A stretch of DNA of 64,000 nt from Desulfovermiculus halophilus DSM 18834. GTDB taxonomy: Bacteria > Desulfobacterota > Desulfovibrionia > Desulfovibrionales > Desulfothermaceae. The notes beneath the pieces are model-generated. The model was not told the origin of the DNA, did not search any database, and saw nothing but the letters and a program-made list of their open reading frames with translations. The DNA is taken from positions 42,215 through 106,214 of the forward strand of contig NZ_JIAK01000010.1 of assembly GCF_000620765.1 (NCBI RefSeq). The letters are read 5' to 3'. Position numbers and translations under genes: made by a program. The first letter of the stretch is position 1, and the number at the start of each line of letters is the position of its first letter. Positions 23,672-32,467 of the stretch are shown here, one piece after another.

Positions 23672-25468
23672 TCAGGGCTTGGAGGTTTCGGTGCCGGATA
23701 TCCGGCTTGCGGCTTGGCTATTGATAAAGGTGCGCACCAGGCTGGGATCAAACTGGATCCCGGCGCCTTTTTGCAGCTCGTTCACGGCCTGGGGATGGGA
23801 TTTGGGAGGATGGTAGGGCCTGGGAGTGGTCATGGCGGTATAGGCCCTGAGCACGGCCATGATCCTGGAGGGCAGGGGGATGTCCTCGCCCTGCAGTCCA
23901 GTGGGGTAGCCCTGTCCGTTCCACCATTCGTGCTGTTTGTAGATCCAGTCGGCTATGGGCTGGAGCTCGTTGATGTGCTGAGCGATCCTGTATCCGCTTT
24001 CCGCCTGCTTGTGGAGCAGGGCACGTTCCTCCTGGTTCAAGGGCGTATCCTTGGCCGCCAGTTCATGGGGAAGCCCCAACAGTCCGATGTTGTACACCTT
24101 GGCAAAGAGGACCAGCAGTTCGGTCTCCTGAGGCGAGAGCTTCATGTAGGAGGCCATCTCCTGGACCATATGCACCAGCATCCGTCTGCGCTGGGTGTTG
24201 CCCGGGTCCCAATGGTTGAGAATGGTCAGAAGGATATGAAAGGCGTCGGACTTGTGCCGTTTTTTGTTCAACATTTTGTTTCGATACATTGCGTCGTCTG
24301 CCGTCTTGAACAAAGCGTGCATGTCAAAGGAAGGCTTTTGGGTCAGGGAGTAGCCAATGGACAAGTGCAGGGGGAGCTCAGGGTGCTGTGTATTGTAGCG
24401 CTGCATGTTCTTTTTGATCCGCTTCACCGCCCGAATCAGGTCATTGCGGGTGGCGTTCGGCAGCAGAACCGCAAACTCGTCCCCCCCGATGCGGGCCACC
24501 ATGTCGCTGGCCCGAAAGGAGCTGAGGATTGTTTCTCCGGCGGCTTGGATCAGCTGATCTCCGCTTTTGTGGCCCATGGTGTCGTTGATGAACTTCAGGC
24601 AGTCCACATCGCTTATGATGAGTCCGATTTGAGTGTGCCTGCCCTCGGCCATGCGGATCATTTCCTGTTCAAAATAATTGCGGTTGTACAGGCCGGTCAG
24701 GGAGTCGTGAAAGGTCATGAATTTGATTTGCTCTTCGGTCTGCTTGCGCTGGGTGATGTCCCGGTTGATGGTCAAAATGATGTGCAGCCCGTTGGACTGA
24801 AAGTGTTTGGCCCGGGATTCGATCCAGGTATAGTGCCCGTGATGATGGCGCATCCGGGCCTCGAAGGATGCCTCCCCGGTGCCCTGCAGGAGATTTTGGA
24901 AAGCGGCATCCACGTCATCTTTGTCTTCCGGATGGTAGAGAGAGGCAGCATCCCGGTTGATGAGCTCTCCGGGCCGGTATCCCAGTAAGCGGACGACGCT
25001 TTCATTGACATACATGATTCTGGCCGTCTGGTCCTGGAGGAAGACAATATCCTCAAGCTTGTCAGTGATGAATTGATAAGTATCCAGATGCTCCATGGTC
25101 ATCACCCCCTGCTGGCGAATGCTCAGCGCCTGGGCAAGAACGGCGATATGCCCCGCGCAGGCCAGAGGGATGAGGGTCATTTCCAGTTTACCGGCACAGT
25201 CGTCCGGAGGTTTGACCGAGGAGCAGGGCCGGTACACGGCCAGGCAGGTGGCGAAGCGATCAGATTGGACTTTTTGCTTGGTTTCGGTGCTGAATATGAA
25301 GTCCTGAAACAGGTTCATGTTTTCCGTGGGGGAGTCATGCCGGGGACAGAGGCGCAAAAAAGCAGGGTTGGCCTGAAGAAGATCTCCATCAGCGGAAAAT
25401 ACGGCAAATGGGTGGTCGCCAGGGAAGCCGGGAGGGAATTCACAATGTTCGTTCTGGCGCCAACTCAC
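23672..25468 (-). CDS. PAS-GGDEF protein with degenerate HD-GYP-like C-terminus
   Basis: This 598-residue cytoplasmic signalling protein has two PAS-type regions (about 20-110 and 130-255, the second ending DITQRKQTEEQI), a GGDEF domain (about 260-420) with an intact RIGGDEF active site and DVDCLKFINDTMGHKSGD, and a C-terminal region resembling HD-GYP (about 430-580). In the last region the metal-binding HD is missing: the HDIGK position reads VYNIGLL, though WWNGQGYPTGLQGEDIPLPSRIMAVL remains. It probably makes cyclic di-GMP, while the phosphodiesterase half is likely inactive and may be a binding module. The start is GTG with GGAG 8 nt upstream. Confidence 0.88.
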   Translation of the reverse strand: MSWRQNEHCEFPPGFPGDHPFAVFSADGDLLQANPAFLRLCPRHDSPTENMNLFQDFIFSTETKQKVQSDRFATCLAVYRPCSSVKPPDDCAGKLEMTLIPLACAGHIAVLAQALSIRQQGVMTMEHLDTYQFITDKLEDIVFLQDQTARIMYVNESVVRLLGYRPGELINRDAASLYHPEDKDDVDAAFQNLLQGTGEASFEARMRHHHGHYTWIESRAKHFQSNGLHIILTINRDITQRKQTEEQIKFMTFHDSLTGLYNRNYFEQEMIRMAEGRHTQIGLIISDVDCLKFINDTMGHKSGDQLIQAAGETILSSFRASDMVARIGGDEFAVLLPNATRNDLIRAVKRIKKNMQRYNTQHPELPLHLSIGYSLTQKPSFDMHALFKTADDAMYRNKMLNKKRHKSDAFHILLTILNHWDPGNTQRRRMLVHMVQEMASYMKLSPQETELLVLFAKVYNIGLLGLPHELAAKDTPLNQEERALLHKQAESGYRIAQHINELQPIADWIYKQHEWWNGQGYPTGLQGEDIPLPSRIMAVLRAYTAMTTPRPYHPPKSHPQAVNELQKGAGIQFDPSLVRTFINSQAASRISGTETSKP

Positions 25469-25810
25469 GTATTTACTCCAGGGGAAGGTGGTTGCCTGTA
25501 TTGACAGCCCACATGTCTACTAAAGACCTTCGGGGTAGTGATAAGCTTTTGCAAAAAAAATGCCTATGTTGGTTGTAAATCTCTTCAGGCCTGATTGTCC
25601 GGGCTATGAGTCTAAATTCCGATCATGAGGGTGGCGACGCCCTGCATCGGACGCAGTTTGTGCTCCCTGAGGAAAGACTGCGGTTTTCCCCGGCTGAGGA
25701 ATGCAGGAAAGTGCACAGAAGAAAGGGATGATGGAAAAGAGGTGCACACGGGCTGGATGAGGCGGCTAGTGCAACATTATAGCACATTATGAAAAGATGT
25801 GAATTTTTTT

Positions 25811-25839
25811 TTGACAACGAACACGAAAAGCATTAAACC
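25811..25839 (+). promoter_or_regulatory. Possible sigma-70 promoter before the TauE operon
   Basis: A perfect -35 hexamer TTGACA (25811-25816) is followed after 17 nt by TAAACC (25834-25839), which is a weak -10. It lies in a 600-bp AT-rich gap ahead of the operon beginning at 26096. Confidence 0.35.
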
Positions 25840-25931
25840 GAAGAAAACTAATTGTGTAAATTTTCACAAGGCTGGGGAGGTATTTAGAGCGAAAGGGGGT
25901 GATTATGGAACGTATGTAAGGTGATCGAATC

Positions 25932-26060
25932 ATGGAATCCAGGGCAAAGAGCTCAGCGCAACTCAAGGTCTGGGCCGGCAGCTTCTTTCGGGTGAGATAT
26001 GTTCGGAAGCTGCAGAGGACATTGCTCCGGCCAGGCCTGGAACTTAGCGGCCCAGTTTAG
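25932..26060 (+). CDS. Possible 42-residue basic leader peptide
   Basis: This open frame starts MESRAKSSAQLKVW and ends GLELSGPV; it is rich in Arg and Lys. It is preceded by a 4-codon frame (ATG GAA CGT ATG TAA, 25905-25919) with a strong GGGGG ribosome-binding site, and followed by another 4-codon frame (26069-26083, AAGGA upstream) just before the TauE ATG. Coding is unproven: it could be a translated leader controlling the operon, or chance. Confidence 0.3.
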   Translation: MESRAKSSAQLKVWAGSFFRVRYVRKLQRTLLRPGLELSGPV

Positions 26061-26095
26061 AAGGACAAATGCATGATCTGTGAAGGAGAAGGTGC

Positions 26096-27088
26096 ATGAA
26101 AGCGTTTCTGGCCAAAAGAAAGACCATTCTCAAAGGGGTGGGATGGACCCTTTTTGTCGTCCTGGCGATTGCGGCCAGCGTGGGGACCATCCATGCCGCT
26201 TCCGGCATCGAGCCCATGGGCATGAGCCCGTTGATGTTTTTTATCGGCATGCTGCTCATCTGTATAGCAATCGGTGTGTTTGCAGTGTTGGCCGGGGTCG
26301 GAGGCGGAGTGATCTTTACCCCTCTTTTCATGGGGTTCACTCCTATTGACTCGTACATCATCCGGTCCACCGGTTTGTTTGTGGCCATGGCCGGGGCCCT
26401 GGTGGCGGCCAGGCCTTTTCTCCGCCGGGGAATCGCCAATATCCGGCTGCTGTTTACCGGGGCTGTGCCCTACACGGTCTTTGCCGTGATCGGGGCCTTG
26501 CTGGCCGGATATATTCAGACCCATATGGGCAAGGGCGGCGAAGCCTTCATAAACGGCGCCCTGGGGCTCATCGTTATCGGCATCGCCATGCTGTTCATCT
26601 TTTTTGGCGGAAAATCGGAATATCCAGAAGTCAGCTACATGGACAAGTTTTCAGCTAAACTCGGTTTGGCTATGCCCTATTACGAGGCATCTCTGGGCAA
26701 GGTAGTGGACTACAAGCTGACCAGGGTGGCTTTAGGGATGGTCCTTTTTTGCGGTGTGGGGCTGATTTCCGGACTTTTCGGTCTTGGCGCGGGCTGGGCC
26801 ATGGTCCCGGTGTTCAATCTGGTCATGATGGCCCCGTTGAAAGTGGCCGCAACCTGCAGCAAGGTGATGATCTCTCTTGGCGATACGGCCGCGGTTTGGC
26901 CCTATATCGTGGGCGGTGGCATGTTCCCCCTGTTCGCCGTTCCCAGCATGATCGGACTTATTGTAGGCACTCTGATCGGAGCCAGGCTCATGCTCAAGGT
27001 CAAAGCCGGATTTATTCGCTACCTGATTATTGCGGTCATGCTGTTTTCCGGAATCAGGCTGGTACAAAAGGCAATAGGGATGATGTAG
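26096..27088 (+). CDS. TauE/SafE family anion permease
   Basis: This 330-residue protein has about eight or nine transmembrane segments and the two internal TauE/SafE repeats: GVFAVLAGVGGGVIFTPLFMG (about 60-80) and GLISGLFGLGAGWAMVPVF (about 220-240). Members of this family export sulfite, sulfoacetate or other small anions; the substrate here cannot be read from sequence. An extra loop of about 40 residues (GKSEYPEVSYMDKFSAKLG) separates the halves. AAGGAGAAGG precedes the ATG. It is the first gene of a plus-strand operon followed after 9 bp by a small membrane protein, then a sigma-54 activator and kinase genes. Confidence 0.9.
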   Translation: MKAFLAKRKTILKGVGWTLFVVLAIAASVGTIHAASGIEPMGMSPLMFFIGMLLICIAIGVFAVLAGVGGGVIFTPLFMGFTPIDSYIIRSTGLFVAMAGALVAARPFLRRGIANIRLLFTGAVPYTVFAVIGALLAGYIQTHMGKGGEAFINGALGLIVIGIAMLFIFFGGKSEYPEVSYMDKFSAKLGLAMPYYEASLGKVVDYKLTRVALGMVLFCGVGLISGLFGLGAGWAMVPVFNLVMMAPLKVAATCSKVMISLGDTAAVWPYIVGGGMFPLFAVPSMIGLIVGTLIGARLMLKVKAGFIRYLIIAVMLFSGIRLVQKAIGMM

Positions 27089-27097
27089 GAGGACGTG

Positions 27098-27535
27098 ATG
27101 ACAGAAGAAAGACAAATACCCAAACCCCTGCTGTCGGGCATTATCTACGGCGAGTTCGCCTATTGGATCGCATTGATCGGCATGGGGGTGTCCATTGTCG
27201 GCATAGTGCTCTATCTCATCGGCATAAATCAATTTTTCGATCCTCAGGTTGTCCTTGACGGCTTGTTTGCCGGAAAGGACACAACGGTCATCTGGAAAGA
27301 GGCGGCCAATTCGGAGGTCATGCACGGGCACTGGTATCTGCAGGTCCTGGCCAAGAGCGACGCCATCGCCATGCTGGGCATCGGCATCTGCTGTCTGGCC
27401 GGCGTGATCGGGGCCTGGGGATCGGTGGTCGGGATGATCGCGAACAAGGAGAAACCGTATATTTTCTTGGTTTTCGCCTTGATTATTGCGGTCATTTTGG
27501 CTATGTCCGCTGGCGGACTGATTTCTGTGCATTAA
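27098..27535 (+). CDS. Small membrane protein, companion of TauE (DUF1634-like)
   Basis: This 145-residue protein has three likely transmembrane helices (about 20-45, 88-110 and 118-140) and a hydrophilic segment between the first two (DPQVVLDGLFAGKDTTVIWKEAAN). Its topology and its position next to a TauE gene match proteins grouped as DUF1634, which are commonly neighbours of TauE permeases; I assign it from topology and context only. The ATG at 27098 follows GGAGGA by 4 nt. A strong hairpin lies just after the stop codon. Confidence 0.75.
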   Translation: MTEERQIPKPLLSGIIYGEFAYWIALIGMGVSIVGIVLYLIGINQFFDPQVVLDGLFAGKDTTVIWKEAANSEVMHGHWYLQVLAKSDAIAMLGIGICCLAGVIGAWGSVVGMIANKEKPYIFLVFALIIAVILAMSAGGLISVH

Positions 27536-27541
27536 ATGATT

Positions 27542-27574
27542 GCTGCCCAGTCCGGCCATGCCGGACTGGGCAGC
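27542..27574 (+). terminator. Perfect 15-bp hairpin between membrane gene and sigma-54 activator
   Basis: gctgcccagtccggc / gccggactgggcagc with a 3-nt loop lies 6 bp after the stop codon at 27535. No T-run follows (caggtgactgc), so it may be a partial terminator or an mRNA-end stabiliser separating transporter and regulator expression. Confidence 0.55.
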
Positions 27575-27585
27575 CAGGTGACTGC

Positions 27586-29001
27586 ATGGATGAGAACACC
27601 GAAACTCCCCAGCTTTATGTCCATGGTCTTGCCGAGTATCCGGTCCCTTTTTCCCACCTAATGAACAGGATCCCTGTCAGCGTTGCCTTGCTGGACAGGT
27701 TCAAGCACATTGTTTTTTTAAACCGTTCTCTCGAGGCCTTGACCGGAGTCTCCAGCCTGGAGGCCAAAGGAATACCCTGTCGCCATGTCCTGCGCAGTAG
27801 CTTGTGCGGATCACACTGTCCGTTAGCCGCGATGGGAGTGGATGCTGAGCCGGTATGTCGGGAAGGTGATATAATCGACCGCAACCGGGAACGGATTCCT
27901 GTCCGGATCAATTTCGCTCCGGTTGTCGACTCTGAGGGTGAATTGGCCGGCTGGCTGGAGTCTTTTGAGGACTTGCGGGCAACCAAGGCCCAGGAGGCCC
28001 TGCGAAGCGAAGCCTACGGCTTTGGCGCTCTGATTGGGCGCAGTCCGCAGATGGAGCAGATCTTTCAGATGGTTCCTGGGATTGCTCAGACTGACTCTTC
28101 AGTGCTGATCACCGGGGAAACCGGAACCGGGAAGGATATACTGGCGGAGATGATTCATCAGCATTCGTCCAGGAGCAAAGGGAGCTTTGTGAAGGTTAAT
28201 TGCGGGGCCTTGCCCGAGACCCTTTTGGAAACCGAGCTCTTTGGACATCGAAAGGGGGCCTTTACCGGGGCGACAGAGAACAAACCAGGCAGGTTCCGGT
28301 TGGCGCACAACGGAACGCTCTTTTTGACCGAGATCGGAGACTTGCCCCTGTCTTTGCAGGTCAAGCTCCTATCCTTTCTTGATGATCACACAATATATCC
28401 CTTGGGCAGTGCCAAGGGAATTTTTGTGGATGTACGCATTGTCGCTGCCACCCACAGGGACCTGCAGGCAATGGTCCAGGAGGGGAAGTTCAGGCAGGAT
28501 TTACTGTTCCGTCTTAACGTTGTCCGCCTGCAGCTACCGCCTCTCCGGGATCGGGAGGGAGATATCCAGCTCCTTCTGGATCACTTCATGAGGTTTTTTT
28601 CCGATAAGTTCCAAAAAAATATCAAGGGGCTAAGTCAGGAGAGCAGAAATTTTCTTCTCCACTACCCTTTTCCGGGCAATGTGCGCGAGCTGCGCAACAT
28701 TGTCGAATTTGCGGTCAATATATGTACAGGAACGGTTATTGAGCTGCGCCATCTCCCGGTCTACATGTTCGATCGATATGAAGAGGATGGCAAAACAGAT
28801 TCTGCGCCTCCTTCTTCAGAAGGAGAAGCAGGGGCCCAACGGATCAAGCCCGCGGCCAAATCCTGGCCGGAAATGGAGCAGCAGATGATTTTGGACGCCC
28901 TGTATAAAGCCAAAGGCCGAAAGCGCAGGGCCGCAGAAATTCTCGGATGGGGGCGAAGCACCCTCTGGCGCAAGATGAAACATTATGGTATAGACAGCTA
29001 G
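27586..29001 (+). CDS. Sigma-54-dependent transcriptional activator with PAS sensor
   Basis: This 471-residue regulator has an N-terminal PAS domain (about 25-135) with a cysteine-rich stretch (CRHVLRSSLCGSHCPL) that could bind a metal, cluster or redox signal, then the AAA+ sigma-54 domain (about 145-385): GETGTGKD (Walker A), GAFTGA (the sigma-54 contact loop), GTLFLTEIGDLP (Walker B) and FPGNVRELRNIVEFA. A Fis-type helix-turn-helix (RRAAEILGWGRSTLWRKMKHYGI) ends it. It has no receiver domain, so the signal is sensed directly. It sits between the TauE operon and a kinase operon and is likely their regulator. Confidence 0.92.
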   Translation: MDENTETPQLYVHGLAEYPVPFSHLMNRIPVSVALLDRFKHIVFLNRSLEALTGVSSLEAKGIPCRHVLRSSLCGSHCPLAAMGVDAEPVCREGDIIDRNRERIPVRINFAPVVDSEGELAGWLESFEDLRATKAQEALRSEAYGFGALIGRSPQMEQIFQMVPGIAQTDSSVLITGETGTGKDILAEMIHQHSSRSKGSFVKVNCGALPETLLETELFGHRKGAFTGATENKPGRFRLAHNGTLFLTEIGDLPLSLQVKLLSFLDDHTIYPLGSAKGIFVDVRIVAATHRDLQAMVQEGKFRQDLLFRLNVVRLQLPPLRDREGDIQLLLDHFMRFFSDKFQKNIKGLSQESRNFLLHYPFPGNVRELRNIVEFAVNICTGTVIELRHLPVYMFDRYEEDGKTDSAPPSSEGEAGAQRIKPAAKSWPEMEQQMILDALYKAKGRKRRAAEILGWGRSTLWRKMKHYGIDS

Positions 29002-29118
29002 TATATATTGAATCAAATAGACAATTATCGAGACAGTCCATGGAGTGAGGGATGAGTAGAGGGCAAGGCAGCTGCTGTAACTGGCTGTATTTGCAAAATA
29101 ATATCTAAAGTGGCAGCG

Positions 29119-29454
29119 ATGGCAAAGATTTTGATACCAATATCGGGTGAATGCATTGCTCCCAGATTCGATTTATGCACCGAAGCATGGATTGGGAGGG
29201 TTGATGAACAGGGCGGAATCGAGCAGGAACGGATCCTGGTCCTGGCCCACCCTTCGCCCGAGGACATGTGTCAGCTGGTTATTACCGAAAACGTGGACAC
29301 CGTGTTATGCAACGGCATAGAGAGCCAGTACTTCGATTATCTGCAGTGGAAAAAGGTCCGGGTCATTGATTCCGTGATCGCCTCTGTGGATCAGGCTTTG
29401 CACGCCCTTGCACAAGGCCGGCTCCACAACGGCGCTGTATTGCTCGAACGCTGA
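29119..29454 (+). CDS. MTH1175-like / dinitrogenase cofactor-biosynthesis fold protein
   Basis: This 111-residue single-domain protein begins MAKILIPISGECIAPRFDLCTEAWI and has DTVLCNGIESQYFDYLQWKKVRVID, the pattern of the RNase H-like NifX/NifY/MTH1175 family. In sulfate reducers, relatives include the orange protein that carries a molybdenum-copper cluster. Whether this one binds a cofactor is unknown. A GTG 9 nt upstream is an alternative start; neither has a strong ribosome-binding site. It is located between a sigma-54 activator and a sensor kinase. Confidence 0.8.
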   Translation: MAKILIPISGECIAPRFDLCTEAWIGRVDEQGGIEQERILVLAHPSPEDMCQLVITENVDTVLCNGIESQYFDYLQWKKVRVIDSVIASVDQALHALAQGRLHNGAVLLER

Positions 29455-29489
29455 ACCGGGGCAGTGGAAAGCAGGGGGACCGGAAATAC

Positions 29490-31220
29490 ATGCAGGCCAA
29501 AGAGAGAATCATCCAGCTTTTCCATCGCCTGTTCATCCTTCCTGATCAGGTCAGCGAGGACAGGTACGTCAAGCTCCGCCGGAACATGGCCGTACTCATG
29601 TTTCTGGTCACCTTGATTCCTCTGTCCATTATGCTGCTGATCAACTTCCATCAATACCAAAGCGCACTGACCAGCGAGACGGTCAATCAGCTCAGGGTAT
29701 TGGAAAACAAGGCCAAGCATTCATTCGAGCTCTTTCTGCAGGAGAGGCTGAGCGCAGTCAAGTATATCGCCAATGCCTACAGCATCAACCAGCTTAAGGA
29801 GGAGGGACAGCTCAGCAACATCTTCTATACCATGCAGCAGAATTTTAGCGGGTTTGTGGATATTGGTCTGATTGATCCCAGCGGGATGCAGATCAATTAT
29901 GTCGGGCCCTACGACCTGGAGGGCAAGGATTACACAGGCACGCATTCGTTCCAGGAAGTGCGGATTAAGGGCACGTATATCAGCGATGTGTTCATGGGAT
30001 ACCGCAGATTTCCCCACCTTATAGTGGCCGTGGAGCGACGGGACCCGAACGGCCAAAACTGGGTCATACGGGCGTCTATAGACATAGATACTTTCAACGA
30101 CATCATCGCGTCCATGGGACTGGAGGCGGACAGTGACGCCTTTTTGCTCAACCAGGAAGGGATCATCCAGACCCCGTCCAAGTTCTATGGCGGGGTTCTG
30201 GACAAGTCCCCCATAGAGCTGCCTCCCAAGTCTTTTCAGCCCACGGTTCTGGAAATGACCGATCCAGACGGACGGGAGATATTTCTCTCCTATGTCTATT
30301 TCTCCAAGCAGGAATTCGTGCTCTTTCTGGTCAAGGAGCGCAGTCTCCTGTTGCGCTCCTGGTATGCCTTAAAAGGGCAGATGCTGGTTGTGTTCAGCGT
30401 CAGTCTCATCCTCATCGCCTTTGTCATATTCCGCTTGACCGGGGCGCTGGTTCGCCGAATAAAGCAGGCGGACGAACGCCGGGAGCTCGCTTTCCGGGAG
30501 CTGGAGCACAGTCAAAAGCTATCCTCTATCGGGCAGATGGCGGCCGGTGTGGCCCATGAAATCAACAACCCCCTGGCCATAATCAATGAAAAGGCCGGCT
30601 TAATGCAGGATGTTCTGGAGAGGACGGATGATTTTAGGCATAAGGACAAGTTCCTTGGGTTGGTCGCATCCATCATCAGGTCTGTAGAACGGGCCAGGGG
30701 CATTACCTATCGCCTGTTGGGTTTTGCCCGGCGTCTGGAAACGCATTATGAGATCCTGGATATCAATCAGATCCTGCGTGAAGTCCTGGGCTTTCTGGAG
30801 AAGGAGGCCGAAGACCGCAATGTCCGCATTGAGCTGGATCTGGCTGAAGAACTGCCCAAGATCCACTCGGATCAAGGCCAGCTGGAACAGGTCTTCCTGA
30901 ACCTGATCAGCAACGCCCTGGCTGCGGTCCAGGATCACGAGGGGCGAATTCAGATCCGCACCTGGGAGATCAATGACAATACACTGGCCATGTCCATTGA
31001 CGACAACGGCTGCGGAATGTCCAATGAAACTTTGCGGCACATATTCGAACCTTTTTTCACCACTAAGAAAGGATACGGGACCGGGTTGGGGCTTTCCATT
31101 ACCTATGGGATTATCAAGAAGCTCGGCGGAGACATTAAAGTGGCCAGCGAAGAGGGGGTTGGATCAACGTTTACTGTCTATCTGCCAGTAAAATACGGGA
31201 ATGTTGAGGGGACTGTATGA
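29490..31220 (+). CDS. Membrane sensor histidine kinase with Cache-type periplasmic domain
   Basis: This 576-residue kinase has a transmembrane helix at about 32-52, a periplasmic double-Cache-like domain (about 55-295) and a second helix at about 302-322. The HisKA dimer domain has the phospho-accepting His in GVAHEINNPLAIINEK (about residue 353). The HATPase region has the N box NLISNALAAVQ, the G1 box DDNGCGM and the G2 box GTGLGLSI. It would sense an extracytoplasmic small molecule. The stop codon overlaps the next start (ATGA), so kinase and response regulator are translationally coupled. Confidence 0.93.
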   Translation: MQAKERIIQLFHRLFILPDQVSEDRYVKLRRNMAVLMFLVTLIPLSIMLLINFHQYQSALTSETVNQLRVLENKAKHSFELFLQERLSAVKYIANAYSINQLKEEGQLSNIFYTMQQNFSGFVDIGLIDPSGMQINYVGPYDLEGKDYTGTHSFQEVRIKGTYISDVFMGYRRFPHLIVAVERRDPNGQNWVIRASIDIDTFNDIIASMGLEADSDAFLLNQEGIIQTPSKFYGGVLDKSPIELPPKSFQPTVLEMTDPDGREIFLSYVYFSKQEFVLFLVKERSLLLRSWYALKGQMLVVFSVSLILIAFVIFRLTGALVRRIKQADERRELAFRELEHSQKLSSIGQMAAGVAHEINNPLAIINEKAGLMQDVLERTDDFRHKDKFLGLVASIIRSVERARGITYRLLGFARRLETHYEILDINQILREVLGFLEKEAEDRNVRIELDLAEELPKIHSDQGQLEQVFLNLISNALAAVQDHEGRIQIRTWEINDNTLAMSIDDNGCGMSNETLRHIFEPFFTTKKGYGTGLGLSITYGIIKKLGGDIKVASEEGVGSTFTVYLPVKYGNVEGTV

Positions 31221-31588
31221 CAGGGATAAAAGTGCTGCTGGTCGACGATGAGCAGGAATTCACCGGGGCACTGGCTGAACGCCTTGAGCTCAGGGACTAC
31301 TCCGTGCAGACTGTAGATAACGGTGAAGATGGTCTGCTCGCAGTGGAAAACAATCCGCCCCATATTGTGGTCTTGGATCTTAAGATGCCTGGGCTGAGCG
31401 GCCTGGAAGTGCTCAAGCGCATCAAGTCCCAGCACCCGGACCTCCCGGTGCTTTTGCTTACCGGATATGGGTCTACCGAGGAAGGGATCAAGGGCATGCA
31501 GCTCGGGGCCATGGACTATATGATGAAGCCGCTGAACATTGATGAGCTGATAGGCAAACTTCAGGAAGCGGCAGGTAAGCGGACATGA
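31217..31588 (+). CDS. Single-domain response regulator (receiver only)
   Basis: This 123-residue CheY-like receiver has an acidic pocket VDDE (residues 9-12), phospho-Asp in VVLDLKMPG (about residue 56) and the conserved Lys in MMKPLN. It has no output domain. ATGA overlaps join it both to the kinase before it and to the degenerate kinase after it. It is closely related to the receivers at 48839 and 50446 (shared 'AERLxLRDYxVxT' segment), so these look like paralogues. Confidence 0.92.
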   Translation: MTGIKVLLVDDEQEFTGALAERLELRDYSVQTVDNGEDGLLAVENNPPHIVVLDLKMPGLSGLEVLKRIKSQHPDLPVLLLTGYGSTEEGIKGMQLGAMDYMMKPLNIDELIGKLQEAAGKRT

Positions 31589-32247
31589 CGGCCAGCAAGG
31601 ATATGCGGCATCCGGATACGCAATTGGTGTTCATGGGCCGGGTGGTGGCCAGCTACTCCCATGAGATCAAGAATATCCTGGCCATAATCAATGAGTCCAC
31701 TGGATTGATGCACGACTTGCTGAATCTGAAGCAGGAGGGGCTGGACGCGCACGCCCAACGCTTCAGCAAGGTCCTGGAAGATATTGGTCAACAGATCCTG
31801 CGGGGGCAGGAGCTGAGCACGTTCTTAAACACCTTGGCCCATGCTCCGGACAAGGAAGTGGACGGGGTGGATGTGATCCGCAGCATGCAGGCGGTATTTG
31901 CCCTGAGCAGCCGGCTGGTTAAGAATGCGAGCATGAGGGTGCGCCTGGACCAGGGCGCCTCCAAGCTGTATGTAAACACTCGGCCCGTTGAGTGCATGCA
32001 GTGCATATTTTGTGCGTTGGAGTGGGCCATGTCCCAGAGTCAAGCCGGAGACGAGATTGTGTTTCGGCCTCGCGACGCTACAGACGGGGTGCAGATTACT
32101 GTCTCCGGCTGGAGCGTGGAACCGGGTGCAGCTGAAGAGGACCAGATGACCAGTCTGCAGGATGCGGTTTCTGCCCTGCAAGGGACGTGCGCTTTGCAGG
32201 GGAAAGAACTGGTGATCGCCCTTCCCAGACAGATCGAGACGTACTGA
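31585..32247 (+). CDS. Degenerate histidine-kinase-like protein (HisKA-like only)
   Basis: This 220-residue soluble protein begins with an H-box-like segment, RVVASYSHEIKNILAIINESTG (His about residue 27), as in kinase dimerisation domains. The following region has no recognisable N, G1 or G2 ATP-binding boxes, so it should not autophosphorylate. It may be a histidine phosphotransfer protein or a phosphatase acting on the receiver encoded just before it, with which it overlaps by 4 bp. A few Cys are present (MQCIFCALEW). The function is inference from gene order and the H-box. Confidence 0.75.
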   Translation: MTASKDMRHPDTQLVFMGRVVASYSHEIKNILAIINESTGLMHDLLNLKQEGLDAHAQRFSKVLEDIGQQILRGQELSTFLNTLAHAPDKEVDGVDVIRSMQAVFALSSRLVKNASMRVRLDQGASKLYVNTRPVECMQCIFCALEWAMSQSQAGDEIVFRPRDATDGVQITVSGWSVEPGAAEEDQMTSLQDAVSALQGTCALQGKELVIALPRQIETY

Positions 32248-32248
32248 G

Positions 32249-32450
32249 CCACATGCCCTGCCAAAACCCAGGCCCGCTTGAGCTTACGAAGCATGAAAAT
32301 ACTACTACAGCGAAATAACTGATGGAAATATCCCAAGTTTCGTTGTAGCGCTAATCATCCTTAGCGCGATCTGGGATTGCATGGAGCCCGTGGATCTTTG
32401 ACGTTTGCCTTCCATTCTGCATGAAATTCCACTTTCTGCGTCGAACAGCC
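32249..32450. repeat. Family B unit and degenerate family A end between convergent arms
   Basis: 32249-32299 resembles the family B unit (acatgccctgccaaaaccca ... cttacgaagcatgaaaa). 32385-32450 keeps family A pieces (cccgtggatctttga ... ttccactttctgcgtcgaac). Between them, 32348-32367 is a hairpin (gcgctaa, 6-nt loop, ttagcgc). This 220-bp gap separates two converging gene arms and may stop transcription from both, though no T-run terminator is seen. Confidence 0.6.
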
Positions 32451-32467
32451 AAATGGTCTGTCCCGCC

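Noticed and set aside
29082..29095. TGG...TTGCA before the MTH1175-like gene
   Set aside because: The spacing is too short for sigma-54.
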